Shown: positions 37,665-49,688, counted from the stretch's first letter. The stretch is DNA of 64,000 bases from Panagrolaimus kolymaensis (GCA_028622995.1 JAJQJQ010000008.1:2046001-2110000), one strand, 5' to 3'. Made by a program: numbers and translations. The notes: generated by a model from the letters alone, not told the origin.

Positions 37665-38744
37665 TTAAGAATTAACAGCGCTGGAATATGGTCTAACAAA
37701 ACTTAATTCATCTCTAGCTTCCTTTGATTCAGGGTTTAAAGCTAAAGCTTTATTAAGAGATTCTTGAGCTTCCTTTAACTCATCAAGCTCTCTTTGGGCT
37801 CGACCCAATCTAAAATAACCTCTCCACCAACATGGCCATAATTGAATTGTCCATTCCGCATCTCGTTTTGCCATTAATAAAGAATTTGGAGTTTTGGCCA
37901 TTAAATATGCGGCACTTCGATTGGAAAAAATCATTGCTTGAGACTCGGGTGATAAACCAGAAATATCCAAAATTTGGGTGTATGTTTCAATAGCTTCATT
38001 AAACTTGTTTGACTAAAAATAATTTATAAACTTATTTTGGCAAAGTTTTTGGATTAAACCTTAAAAAATTTATTTGCTTCTTCTTTCAACTGAGCAAACT
38101 TTGATTTTTCATCATCAACTTCAGGAATCTTTTGTTGACCGAATTCCATTAAACTTTTTTTAAATTCATCTATGTCACAAGGATTATCTCCTGATCGAAT
38201 CAAAATATTAGTCAATTGATTGGAATACATTGAAAATTCATTATCCGTTAATTTAATTTCTAAAAAAATTTACTTTTTTATATTCCATAAATCAGAAGAC
38301 CAAAAACTTACTTCCATGTGCTACAGAATTTCGAATTTTTCTCAAATCGCTAACAAGTTTATCTTCATCTTTATCATTCGAGCCTCCATAACTTTTTATT
38401 GCTTTTGAAACAGCTTGAATGGCATAATTTGTTAAAGTTACATCCCAAAGATCAAGCTTCTCATTTTTAAGAATATCAGCCATTTTGGATGGAACTCCTG
38501 TACACAATGACACCAACATAGCTCCATATTTAGGAGTATTTTGCCATTCATTCTCTCCAGGTTGGCTTTCAAGGTTTTTATAAGTTTTCCATCGATTAAG
38601 AAAAATGTGATGTAATTTTTCTGTGGCTTTATTTAAAAATTGATGAATGCGGCAATGATTAAGGATTCTGAAAATTTTACAACTAAATTTATATTTAAAA
38701 ATATTAATTAAAATTTACTCATTTTGATCATTTGTCTCCATCAT
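37665..38744 (-). CDS. HEPN-TPR protein with internal deletion to the family C-terminus (copy 6)
   Basis: It starts at 38744 (MMETNDQNE). HEPN: KLDLWDVTLTNYAIQAVS and LRKIRNSVAHGS, Rx4H kept. Then the linker exon and the TPR block (DISGLSPESQAMIFSNRSAAYLM... WWRGYFRLGRAQ, 37970 onward). The TPR exon runs to DELSFVRP and continues directly into YSSAVNS-stop, the last residues of the MYND exon in copies 3 and 4. About 3 kb of the usual gene (Sel1, middle, beta, MYND) is therefore missing, yet the frame and the ancestral stop are preserved, leaving about 310 residues. Either a processed internal deletion that still works as a minimal HEPN-TPR protein, or a lucky pseudogene. Confidence 0.8.
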
Positions 38745-39783
38745 AAAAATAAATATCAGAAATAAGAAGAAAAAACTAACAAATGAAACTTTTCCCCCGA
38801 ATTAAATGGCGCTCTTTTCCAAAAAAACGCTTTAAAAAAAGGTTTGTAAATGGCATGCAATGAGAATACAAATGCTTTGTTTGTAGTTTGGTTTTCTCTT
38901 TTGTATTTGTTCAAAGGGATATAGTGAAACTTTTTCTTATAAACATGGCAAAAATAGTAGCTGAATCTCACAAAAAAATCAATTTATAAAGGGCACTTTA
39001 ATAAAGAAAATGAAATTTTTAAATCCATTTGTTTTTCTTTGAAAATAAAAAAATGCCAAAGATTTTTAATTTAATAAATCAATAACCTGATCAAAGTACA
39101 AAATTTCGTTTATAGTTTGGATTCCTCTTGATTGCAGTGAATGAAAAAAAGGGTGCAAAAACATTTTTTAAGATGATGAAATAAAGTTTTGTTTCGCAAT
39201 AAATTTGAATGGACAAAAATTGTGAAGCTGGTTTTTTTAAACGTAATTTTGCAATAAAACTCGATAAAATTCTTCTTTTTTTTGACCTTTAATTTTTTTA
39301 TGGTGTATTTTTTTCAACCATTTTTAAATAGCGAACAACGTTTTTTTGTGCATCCTTTTTTCTCAAACTTCTTTTATTTAACGACTAAAAAAGGTAATAG
39401 AAAAAAATTCGCTATTTGCCATATTAAATGTTTTGTTTGCTTATTTTAACGAAAAATGAGTATAATAATATTTGTTAAATATTTGTAAATAAAATTTTCT
39501 ACACAACTTTTTTTGGTTTAAATAGTCTTTCTTTTTTTAAAAGTTTTTCAAACAAAATCAGTTCCTACTTCGTTTTTTTAGTAGAAAAAAAGGTGTTTGA
39601 CAACTTTTTTTTTATGATTCACTTTCTTATCTTTTTTTTGCTTTTCATTCTCCATTTCCAAATCTCTTTTTTATGCAAACACTTTTTTTCCAAATTATTT
39701 TTGATAAGCGTGCTTTCCAAGTTTTTTAAACATAAAAAAAGATAAATAATTTTCCACGTTTTTATTTCATTATCTTTTTTTCG
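38745..39783. other. Divergent intergenic region
   Basis: About 1 kb between the leftward HEPN copy 6 and the rightward ADP-ribosylglycohydrolase, so promoters for both should lie here. It is extremely T/A-rich with long T runs. The frame 38756-38971 has no support as a gene. No distinct element was recognised. Confidence 0.4.
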
Positions 39784-41377
39784 ATGAATTTTTTATTATT
39801 GATTTTATTATTTCTAGAAAATTTTACAAATTTACAAATGGAAACTTCACCAAAATCTCCAGAAATGAAACGAATTTTTGGTGCATTTTATGGTCAAGTT
39901 ATTGGTGATGCTTTAGGTGTCACGTGCGAATTCTTGGATGCTCCAACAACTTTGAAACGGATAAAAGAAGTTAAAGAAAAGGCAGCTAAAAGTTCACCAA
40001 CAAATCCTATCACTTTTATGCCTATGGTTGGAAGTGAAGAGAGAAGCATTAAAGCTGGGCAGGTAAGTGACCAAAAAAATTTATAAAAGCAATAAATTTT
40101 TTAAACATTGTTTGCTTGCAAAAAATTTGTCTTCTTCTTTTAAAATAATAACTTTTTGTTGTTGTTTTTTCTTCTATGCTATTTTTTAGTTTACTGATGA
40201 CACCGAAATGGCTTTATCCCTTGCTCGATCGATCATTGCCAAAAAAGGATATGATAAAGTCGACGTTGCTTGCGCATATGCATATTGGCTAGTTGGTACT
40301 CGACCATCCGATGCTGGGATTACAACTCAAAATGCTTTAGAATGTGATATTTTAACCATTTCGGGTAAATACTTTAAAAATATTTTTCACATAATTCTTC
40401 TAATTAGCCAAGTAAATTTTTTTAGGTAAACGTATTACTCCAAATTGGCGAAATGAATTAAATGAGCAACAAAAACTTCAAATTTTTGAAAAAATCTATC
40501 ATAATGTTCGAAGAAGTAATACTAATAGTTTGAGCAATGGATCGTTAATGAGAATTTCACCTTTGGCAATTGCATTTAGAAATGAAAGTATTGAAAAGTA
40601 AGTAATAAAATTTGTTTTTTGAAGAAGAAAAATATTAGTTCAATAAATTTTTTTAAAGTTTGCAATTTTTAATATAAAATGTTCCAGATTACGAGATGTG
40701 GCTAAACAAGATGCCCAAATAACTCATGCTCACCCGATCGTTCACGATGCTGCCGCAACTTATGTGGTTGCTTTGGCTGCACTTTTGAATGGAAAAAATA
40801 AAGATGTTAGTTTTAAAAAAATTCATTTTACCATAATAATATTTACTTTTGTCATTATTTTTAGGAAGCTTATGAAGAAGCGTATAATTCTGCTGAAACT
40901 GATATGGTTCGAGAATTTCTTAAAGATGCCAAAACTCATGACATTCCAGTCAAATTGCATAACGAAGATAAATCAAAACCTTTTCTTGTGACCAATGGCG
41001 ATGGCAGTAAACAAGGATATCTTGGAGTAAACCTTTTATCCATCTTTTCAATAATAAAAGTTATATTGTAATTTTAGGTTGCATTTCAAAGTGCCTTTTA
41101 TCAACTCCTTCATGCTGAAACATTTGCTTCGGGATTGGAAGCAGCCATAGCTCGAGGAGGAGACACGGATACAAATGGTTGCATTGTTGGTGCATTAATT
41201 GGAGCAAGATTTGGTTCGGATCAAATTCCAAAAGATTGGATTAAAACCATTCGAAATGCAGAACCATGTTTATTGAGCTTTGGAAATGTTCGAAAAAATT
41301 TGAATATGGATTTTTTGTCCATCAAAGATATCGATTCTTTGATTCCTGCATTGGCGGCTAATATTACAATGCTTTGA
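39784..41377 (+). CDS. ADP-ribosylglycohydrolase (DraG/ARH family)
   Basis: Six exons join in frame: 39784-40062, 40190-40364, 40426-40597, 40688-40805, 40865-41026, 41078-41377. Family signatures: FGAFYGQVIGDALGV near the N-terminus; FTDDTEMALSLARSI (Mg-binding acidic cluster) at the start of exon 2; NSLSNGSLMRISPLAI; TH-H-P-VHDAA; and GGDTDTNGCIVGALIGA near the C-terminus, the second metal-binding cluster. All main motifs are present, so it is likely active. It would remove ADP-ribose from proteins or nucleic acids, or cleave related small molecules. The first 18 codons (MNFLLLILLF...) look like a signal peptide, but a second ATG at 39838 (METSPKSPEMKRIFG) gives a normal cytosolic start; the latter is more likely for the family. 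Confidence 0.9.
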
Positions 41378-41517
41378 TTTATACTTTGCTTGATAATTTA
41401 TTACTTTGTAATTCATTTAATATTAAGTTTTTGGTAAATAAAAAATTTATTTAATAAATAAAAAAAATGAACAGAAAGTGAAGGACGTAAAAAATTTAAC
41501 ATTTATCTTGTTGAAAT

Positions 41518-42032
41518 TAGGGTTCCGATCCTCCCCCGAAAAGAGAAAAAGTCGGGGAACGGGGAATCCCCGAAAATGGATTTTGAGTCGGGGAATTCCC
41601 CGGCCGAGGAGAGCATCTGTCGGGGACGGGGAATCGGGGAATCCCCGAAATTCAAAAAATTTTCCCCGACATTTTGAAAAGCCATTTTTTAAAGGAAATT
41701 TTTTCTTTTGTGTAAATAATAGCATATTTAGTCTTAATTAATAAGAATCTAGAGTTTGGGCTAACAAAAACCCATGTTTTAAACAAAATAAAAATTCTCC
41801 CCGTATTTTTCCCCGTGAAAAATGGATCGGGGAAGGGACGGGGAATTCCCCGATTGGGAAAGCTGAATCGGGGAATCCCCGGCCGGGGAACGATATTGGT
41901 CGGGGACGGGGAATCGGGGAGTTTCCCCGGCCCGGGGAATCGGGGAGTTTCCCCGGCCCGGGGAATCGGGGAGTTTCCCCGGCCCGGGGAATCGGGGAAA
42001 ATCCCCGAGTTCGGGGGAGGATCGGAACCCTA
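41518..42032. mobile_element. hAT-like MITE with GC-rich palindromic interior
   Basis: Inverted ends TAGGGTTCCGATCC (41518) and its complement (ending 42032) are flanked by the 8-bp duplication GTTGAAAT (41510-41517 and 42033-42040). The interior is striking for this AT-rich genome: many CGGGGAATCCCCG-type palindromes, and three tandem copies of a 26-bp unit between about 41915 and 41993. Frames read through it are compositional artefacts. Confidence 0.9.
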
Positions 42033-42040
42033 GTTGAAAT

Positions 42041-42501
42041 ACTTTATGCAAATAAATTATTTTGTTGTTGTCTATTTTACTAATTATTCTGTAAAAAAGA
42101 TTTTATTTAAAATGAGTTTTCATGTTTAAAATTTAATTTTATTGTGGAAAATTTGCAACAACAAAAAAAATATATTTGTGCTGATTCAGTTTATTTAGTG
42201 GAGAAAAAAAAATCTTTCATATGCTTTATTGATAAGGAAAGGTAGTTTTTTTATCACTCAAAATAATTTTATGTTTGACAAAAAAATATCTTCTTCAAAA
42301 AATCGATGCATTTGCCCGTTGAATGAGCAACATAAAATTTGAGAAAAAAAACTTATTTCTTTCTTTCTATTTCTTTTTCATTTTTGATAGTCGGGAGCCT
42401 TTCTTTACTTCTTTTTTTTATTTTAAGATTTTATTTTACTTTTAAAAAGAAATATTTTTTCCTCTAATTTTTTTTTGATTTTTAGTTTACATTTTGATTA
42501 A
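42041..42501. other. Promoter-side spacer of the first F-box/LRR gene
   Basis: AT-rich, no exon seen. The segment just before 42502 resembles those before 47902 and 50226 (T-rich run, then a short 5' UTR), as expected for tandem copies. Confidence 0.4.
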
Positions 42502-44812
42502 ATGTCAGAAAAAAACATCACAAGTAGTGCTAGCAGCGACATATCCAAGACATATATGGAGAGTCAATGTAAAAATTCTATTGAACCTGCTTTAATAAAG
42601 GTAAATACCTAAATTTGTTTTAATAAATACCTCAAAAGTTTCGAGATATTTTTTAGCCATCAAAAGGATCACAAAACAGCAATTTAAAAGGAGCTGAAAG
42701 TGGAGAAGATGGCGACACTAAAACTATGTTACTTACTGATCTTCCAAATGAAATCCTTGTATGTTTTTTTATATCTGAAAAAAGGATTTTTTATATTTCC
42801 TCCCTTGCTTAGTTTCTTTATTTAAAAAGTTTTAAATTTTTAGGGTAAAGTTTTGAATCAAGTTTCTTTTGACGATCTCTTCAACCTCGAAATTGTTTGC
42901 AAACGATTACAAAATTATGTTTTGAATTTTGTTTGGCCGATGAAAGATTCATTAACCCATGAATCAATCATCCAATATACTAATTATACTAATATTCCAC
43001 CACACAAAAAAATGGATTTAATGGTGTGCACATTGACAAAAAACCGAGCTTGGCGTTGAAGCGCAATAATTTTTCAAAGAGAGATTGGCAATATTGAGGT
43101 GCTAAATAATAACGCTTAAAGCACCTCAGGCTTTGTAATCTTTTTTTATTATATTAACATAATTATATCCAAAAAATATAAAGTTTTTCGTAATTTCCTT
43201 CAAAAAAAAATTATTTTTGCTATTTTGATGGAAGCCTTTATTCGCAAAAACACCAAATTTAGACCTCCCAGCGCGAAAATAGCTCTTTTCAACCAAAAAG
43301 AACAAAAAAGTAAAGTAAGGCAAGCTTGTTAAGTAATACATATTTATTTATCTTCATATTTTTGACATTAAATACCGTTAATTCTTGTTTTAAATAAAAC
43401 CAAGAACTTAATCCGATTCGACCAAGACAAAAATCAATCAACTCGATTGGCTTTCAAAACGCATCAAATTTTGAGTTTGTAAAAAAAATGTGCACACCCT
43501 TAAATGTAGTGGAACGAAAATATACAAAGACATAAAATTACCATCGAATCTGTAAGTTGTAAAACCATTTACCATCCTCTAACTACATATGTCAAGAATA
43601 TGTTTTAGGTGAAAGCAGTTTTGTCACGAAGCACAAATATTCGAAATATTGATCTCTCCTATTATTCGCACACTCTTAAAAAAAAAGTTTGTTTACTACT
43701 CTCAATGGTGCCAAACCTTATTAAGCTCGATTTATCACATATACGTCTATTAAATCCTAACCTAGTTACCATTGCTCATTCGTGTCCAATGTTAGAAGAA
43801 ATTTCTTTGGAATGTTGCTTTCCTTATTATGAAGAATATAATGATGCTTTAATAACACTTTGCGAGAAATGTCCAAATATAAAATATATGAATCTCGCTG
43901 AAAATAGGATTGGCAATTTTTTTGATTTCCTTCCTCTTGGACTTCTTTATTTGAATCTCGATTTTTGCAATATTGCATTAAATGACATGAATGTTTTAAC
44001 TCAAAGAGCTCCAGACCTTGAAACGCTTATTTTGGATTATAAAGAAACCTATGAGCCAATAACTGATATGAATATTTGGCTTTCGAAATTGACTAAACTA
44101 AGATTCTTACAAATTGATCAAGTATCACCACGATCATCGATTCCACCTTTAGATTTCACAAATTTGCTTGAATTAGAGAAGCTTAGTTTATGGAGCAATT
44201 ATTTAGTAAAAATTTCAACGTTGGAATCACTTCAAAATTGCCCAAAATTAAAATCTTTGGATTTAAGCCATAATCCTCTGGATAGCAAAATGACTTTGGA
44301 AATGTTAAAAAAATGCAAAGCTTTGAAGTATTGCGATTTCAGTGAATGGTCAGATTTGAATGATAACCTTATTGATTTTGTTCAACATAATCAAATTGAA
44401 GTAAGCTTAATTTAAACAAAATATTCCCTAATTTTATTTTTAACTTTAAGTACTTAAATCTTGACAACTGTGATGATAAACTAACAAAAGATTTATTAAA
44501 ATCACTTATTAATGATTGTGAAGTATGTTTTTAATAAAAAATAAGTAAATTTTGATTGCTAAACTTTTTTAGTCACTCAATTATTTAAATATGTGGTGCC
44601 ACAGAAATAATAATTACAGCGAAATTTTAACATCTATTCTTTCTGAAACTCTTACTCCTCCACGAAAAAATATTTTGAAAATAATTGTTCATCCAAAAAC
44701 GACGATATATACTTTCTTTTCAAAATGTAAATGGTGTAAAGTTATACGATGGAAAAGGAGCGATCCATCGCCAAGGCCATTTCCCGATTTCACCGACGTT
44801 CAAATCCAATAA
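42502..44812 (+). pseudogene. F-box/LRR protein, tandem copy 1, interrupted by a transposon
   Basis: Start MSEKNITSSASSDISK (42502), then a short basic exon, then the F-box: MLLTDLPNEIL / GKVLNQVSFDDLFNLEIVCKRLQNYV (from 42844). The exon is cut at 43021 by a TTAA-type element (43022-43499); downstream the family tail (RHKITIES) resumes before a donor at about 43551. The LRR exon is long and intact (43609-44415: LIKLDLSHIRLLNPNLVTIAHSCPMLEEISLECC...), followed by a small exon and a last exon ending at 44812 (TPPRKNILKIIVHP...CKWCKV). The insertion adds a stop soon after IPPHKKMDLM, so the F-box and LRR halves are uncoupled unless the insert is spliced out. Intact members would be SCF substrate receptors. 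Confidence 0.75.
43022..43499. mobile_element. TTAA-type MITE inside an F-box exon
   Basis: Ends TGGTGTGCACATT and AATGTGCACACCC are inverted copies with one mismatch, flanked by TTAA (43018-43021 and 43500-43503). The 478-bp interior has no coding capacity and contains a short hairpin (GAGGTGCT ... AGCACCTC, about 43095-43127). The two undisrupted tandem copies lack it at the same place, which defines the insertion precisely. Confidence 0.88.
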
Positions 44813-45161
44813 CAAGTAAAAATAATGTTTTTCATCAAAATAAAATTGTTTATTATATTTATTGAATTTTATAAATATTTAATGAGAAAAAAATGTGATT
44901 TTTCCAAATGCGAATGTTAGTCCAAAACAGAGAGACTAGAAAAAAAGAAAGCATACATCTCAAAAGCCTTTTTCACTCACAATATTGAAAATAATTTTAA
45001 TAATTCTATGAAAAAACTTTTAAATAATTTTTTTAAGTTAATTTAAAACATATAAATTCAACATTGCTTTTATCTTCTAAAATTTTTTATTTATAAGTTT
45101 TCTTAAGAAAGCTGAATATTATTAAGTTTTCAAAATAAAAGCTTTTACTTATTTTTCTGTG
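44813..45161. other. Convergent spacer
   Basis: About 350 bp between the 3' ends of the F-box/LRR gene and the leftward transporter. AT-rich; no gene or clear element. Confidence 0.45.
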
Positions 45162-47071
45162 TTAATCACGTATACCGTAAAAATCCAATTTAGCATCGCT
45201 ACAAGTGATGATGCCACGATTTGTTGAAGTAACATTTTGAAACGCGCCACAACAATTTGTTGATGCTTTCGAGTTTTCTGGTTTATGAGAAATAAATGGT
45301 TGAACATAACATGGATATTTGAATTGGGTTGTTGAAAGTTCATGGATTGCTGAATATGTTGCAGCTAAACCACCAAAGAACCCGACAGCTGAAAGTATTA
45401 AAATATTGGTCAGTCACCCCTAATCCGTAACGAAAAAAATTTACCAATAATGATTCCAGAAAGAATTAAAAGTAATTTTGGGACTTCATTTAACATTTCT
45501 TTGAAGCTCAAAGGTTCAAAATCCTTTTCATCTTGATATCCTCTATCCAATTTCATTCTCTCTGCTTTTTTCTCACCCGAAATAAAGAATATATAGAAAA
45601 GTGGTGGAAGGATTAAACTTGTTAAAGCAAAAGTAGTACCGCCCATAAGATCCAGTAATGGACCAAACGTTGGAACAGATTCTGCTACAAATGCCACTGC
45701 GACCATCATAGCTGTACGAACAAGGACCCTTTTGTAGCCAAATTCTGGAAAACCACCGATAAAATTAAAATAATGCAAGGAAGAAAGTTATAAGAATATA
45801 AAAAAATTTACCATGTGGCACATTTAATAAATCTTCAACTTCTTGATTTAAAGGATTAAAAACAATTGTTAATGTCAAAATGCAATGGATTGCAATAAGT
45901 AAATTAACGGCTTGTTGAATCCATTGAGTTTGAATGGAATTTATTACTGAATCTCGAAGGGAATCTCCATAAGTTATATAACCCATAAGACAAACTGGGG
46001 CATACATGAATAATAAAACTAAAAAAAATAAACTCATTCAATAACGAAAGTAATTAAAAAAAATGATTACTTCCAAATGCAAGAATAGTACTTTTATTAA
46101 ATTCCGATGGCTTTTTCATATCATGTTGAATTGTGGGAAAAGCTGAATGGCCACCAAATGAAAAAAGAAGAGTGCCAAGACCCAGAAAATAATTATTTAT
46201 TCTAAATTTGGGTTCATGATGATCTTTGGAACAATAATCAAAATCTATCATAGCTCCAATAAGAATGAGAAAAATGGCAGCAGCCGTTGTAAACATTGCA
46301 AATACAACAGCCCACCAAAAATCTTGTGGAGATTTAAGGAATAAAATAGGCATCAAACAAATTGCAACAATTAAAATTACATAACAAAAACTTATTTCCA
46401 CATGAGAAATGGATTTGATAGTATCATGAATATTTTTAGATGAAAGTAATAAATAAACCACGGCAATTCCAAATTGCGTTAAATCCACGCACAATGAAAC
46501 TAGAGTCTTGCATAGAGGTCCCATAGCCCGATAAGCCATTTCTGGATAAGGCTAAAAAAAATTTTAGAAAAGGTAAATAAAATTAAGAACAATTAAATAA
46601 TTAAGATTTACTTTTCGACAATGTGAGCGATATTCAGGCCATCGACGTAAAAGAATATCCCATGAAAATCCTAACATCAATGAAGTAAACATGGTTAATA
46701 AATTCATTATCAATAGAAAAGACATTCCCAAAATAATTCCTAAAATAAATATTGCAAAAAAATGATTCTTGATTTCCAAAAATAAATGAAAAAATAATTT
46801 TCTAACCTAATTGGATCATGGCAGTCGGCAGAGCTACTAATCCACCTCCAGCTAGGTCTCCCACCACAAATAATCCAGTGATAAACCAATTTAAGCCTTT
46901 TTCCTTTTCAAATATTCCATTTTTAAATGTGTATTCAAAGTTTTCGGATGATCCAGAAGATCCACTTTTTTTACCTTGTGATTCATCAAGTTTAGAAGTC
47001 TGACTAGAATTTTCTTTGATGGTAGTCAATGGAATTGAATTATTTTGAATTCTAGATATTCCATTTTCCAT
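45162..47071 (-). CDS. Amino-acid transporter (Aa_trans / SLC32-36-like)
   Basis: The probable start is 47071 (MENGISRIQNNSIPLTTIKENSSQ), a polar cytosolic N-terminus; the frame is open further upstream but without family-like sequence. Six exons follow. The first membrane segment has the family signature LNWFITGLFVVGDLAGGGLVALPTAMIQLG; later segments include CKTLVSLCVDLTQFGIAVVYLLL, FCYVILIVAICLMPILFL, FLGLGTLLFSFGGHSAFPTIQHDM (typical Aa_trans motif), FFLVLLFMYAPVCLMGYITYGDS and VLVRTAMMVAVAFVAESVP. The last exon (about 45389-45162) adds GFFGGLAATYSAI and a Cys-containing tail. About 11 membrane helices, as usual for proton- or sodium-coupled neutral amino-acid carriers in plasma or lysosomal membrane. 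Substrate cannot be told. No lesion seen. Confidence 0.88.
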
Positions 47072-47901
47072 TTTTGCTTTAAAAAATAGTTGAAAAGTTT
47101 GTTGATGAAGATAAAAAACCAGCGCAAATAATAACAACAAACAATCTTGAAAAATTGTAAAAAAGAAATTATCAAAAATTTTGTAATTCTCGACACATCC
47201 AAAAACGTCCAAATGCAAATTTCTTTTAATCTTTTTCCAAAAAAAAATTAAATAAAAGAAAATACAAATTTGGTGGATTGAAAAAAAGGCAAAACTAAAG
47301 CATAAAAAAAGAAAAGAAAAATTAATTTAATTTAATTTGAAAAATAAAGAAAAATTATTTAACTTTTAAAAGTAAACGGAATTGATTTAAGAAAAAAATA
47401 ATAATAATAAAATAACCCATTTTTTGCTAAGGAAGTAAAACCTTTAAATTGATTGTGTTCAGAATAAAAAAAATCAATTGATGGAATGATTTTTAATTAC
47501 CACTTTTTCGTTAAATAACAAACTTCAAGAGAAATGCGAGTAGAATAAAAAAAAGGTTGATCGTCGATCTTTGTTAAGAAAATAAAAAGGGGAACAAAAA
47601 ATTAATTTAAAAAAATTCAAGGTCATTGAAAAAAAGAAGGAACAATACTCTTCTAAAATTTAGTTAAATATCATAAAAATGAAACTAGAAAAATGTTTTC
47701 ACTCTAAATTTCAAAAAAAGAAAATGAAATTTATCGAATGAATGAAATTTGAAATATTAAAAAAACTTAATTACTTCTTTCTTTCTTTTTCTCAATATTA
47801 TTAAATAGTTGGCGTGCTTCTAACGTTCATTTTTTATTTTTAGTTGATATAAATTTTTTTCTTTTGATCTTTTTTTCCCAGTTTATTATTCTATAAGATA
47901 G
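47072..47901. promoter_or_regulatory. Divergent region between transporter and F-box/LRR copy 2
   Basis: About 830 bp that must contain the start regions of both genes. Purine-rich left half (many GAAAAAA runs), T-rich right half. No discrete site could be supported. Confidence 0.4.
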
Positions 47902-49688
47902 ATGTCAGAAGAAAATAATGTCACAACTTCTGCTAGCAACACCAGATCCAGGCCATATTTGAAGCGTCAATGTAGAAACTCCGAAAAGTCTGATCTAATA
48001 AAGGTAAATTCATAAATTTGTTTAAATAAATACTTCAAATCTTTCCAAATAATTTTTTTAGAAATCAATAAGATCTCAAAACCGAAATTTAAAAGCAGTT
48101 GAAAGTGGAGATAATGGCGACACTAAAACCATGATACTTACTGATCTTCCAAATGAAATCCTTGTACGCTTTTTTTATATTTCCTCAATTATTTAGTTTT
48201 TTTATTTAAAAACTTTTAAATTTGTAGGTCAAAATTTTGAACCAAGTTTCATTCGACGATCTCTTTAAACTCGAAATTGTTTGTAAATGATTACAAAAAT
48301 TTGTTAAAGACGTTGTCTGGCCGATGAAAGATTCATTAACCCATGAATCCATTATCCAATATACTAATTATACTTATATTCCATCAAACAAGAAAAATTT
48401 TGGAAAAATAAAAAGACACAAAATTAACATTAAATCTGTGAGTAATAAAAAGTTTTCCATTCTTTAGTTTGGTCAACAACAAAAAATTGTTTTAGGTTAA
48501 AGCAGTTTTGTCCCGAAGCAAAAATATTCATAATATTGATCTTTCAATATATTTTTCCATGATTGATAATAAAGTTTGTTCATTACTTTCAATGGTGCCA
48601 AATCTTATCAAGCTCAATTTATCATTTATAAGTTTGAAAAAGGCAGACCTTTGTATTATGGCTCATTCGTGCCCGATGTTAGAAGAAATTTCTTTGGAAC
48701 GCTGCTTTTCCCTTAAAGAAAAATCTGTTTTTAGTTTAAGAACACTTTGTAAGAAATGTCCGAATATTAAATATATGAATCTAGCTATGAATAAGATCGG
48801 GAAAGTTTTTGATTTTCTTCCAATTGGGCTTCTTTATTTGAATCTCGAATATTGCAATTTTACTTCAAATGACATGAATATCTTAGCTCGAAGAGTTCCA
48901 AATCTTGAAACACTTATTTTAAGTTATTCTAATGATGATAATCCAACGACCAACATCAATATTTGGCTTTTAAAATTGACTAAACTAAGATACTTGCAAA
49001 TTTCTAGTTTATTCGATCGACCCGTTATTCCGCCTTTGGATTTTACAAATTTGAAGGAATTAGAAAAGCTTTGTTTATTGCAAAATGATTTAGTAGAAAA
49101 TTCAACCGTTGAATCACTTCAAAATTGCGCAAAATTAAAATCTTTGGATTTATGTTATATTACTTTAGATAGCAGAAGAGCATTTGAAATGTTAAAGAAT
49201 TGCAATGCTTTAAAATATTGCAGTTTTAGTGGATGGAGAGGATTGAATGGTGGTCTTATTGATTTTGTTCAACATAATCAAATAGAAGTAGGTTTTATTG
49301 AAATAAAACATTCCTTATCTTAATATATTAATTTCAGTTTTTAAAAATTAATTGGTGTAAAGATATAACAAAAAATGTAATAAAAACACTTGTTAAAGAA
49401 TGTGAAGTAAGTTTTTATCAAAAATGAAGTAAACCTGGATAATAAAATGGATTTTAGTCCCTCTCTTATTTGGTTTTTTTGAACCGCCTAGATAATAAAT
49501 ACGACGAAATTTTATCATCTATTCTTTCTGAAACTCTTACTCCTCCACGAAAAAATATTCTGAAAATAATTGTTCATTCCGAAACAAAGTTAACTTTCCC
49601 TTCAATTTGTGAATGGTGTGAAGTCATACTAGGGGAATGTAATGCTCCTCAGCCATTTCTCACTTTAACAAATGTTTGGAACAAATAA
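47902..49688 (+). pseudogene. F-box/LRR protein, tandem copy 2, nonsense codon in the F-box
   Basis: Start MSEENNVTTSASNTRSRPYLKRQ (47902), basic linker exon with MILTDLPNEIL, then the F-box exon VKILNQVSFDDLFKLEIVCK-stop-LQKFVKDVVWPMKDSL. The stop is TGA at 48288-48290, where copies 1 and 3 have CGA (Arg): a single C-to-T change. Beyond it the frame is open again and joins a complete LRR exon (about 48496-49323: LIKLNLSFISLKKADLCIMAHSCPMLEEISLERC...) and a last exon ending at 49688 (TPPRKNILKIIVHSETKLTF). Apart from that one base the gene would be intact, so it is a young lesion, a sequence error, or a gene using a downstream start. Confidence 0.75.

Noticed and set aside
41447..42051. Pro/Arg/Gly-rich open frames on both strands
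   Set aside because: They are readings of the GC-rich palindromic interior of a MITE bounded by 8-bp duplications; composition, not coding.
45162..47218. Start of the transporter at 47218
   Set aside because: The extra N-terminal codons resemble translated UTR and the family normally begins with a polar segment; ATG at 47071 preferred.
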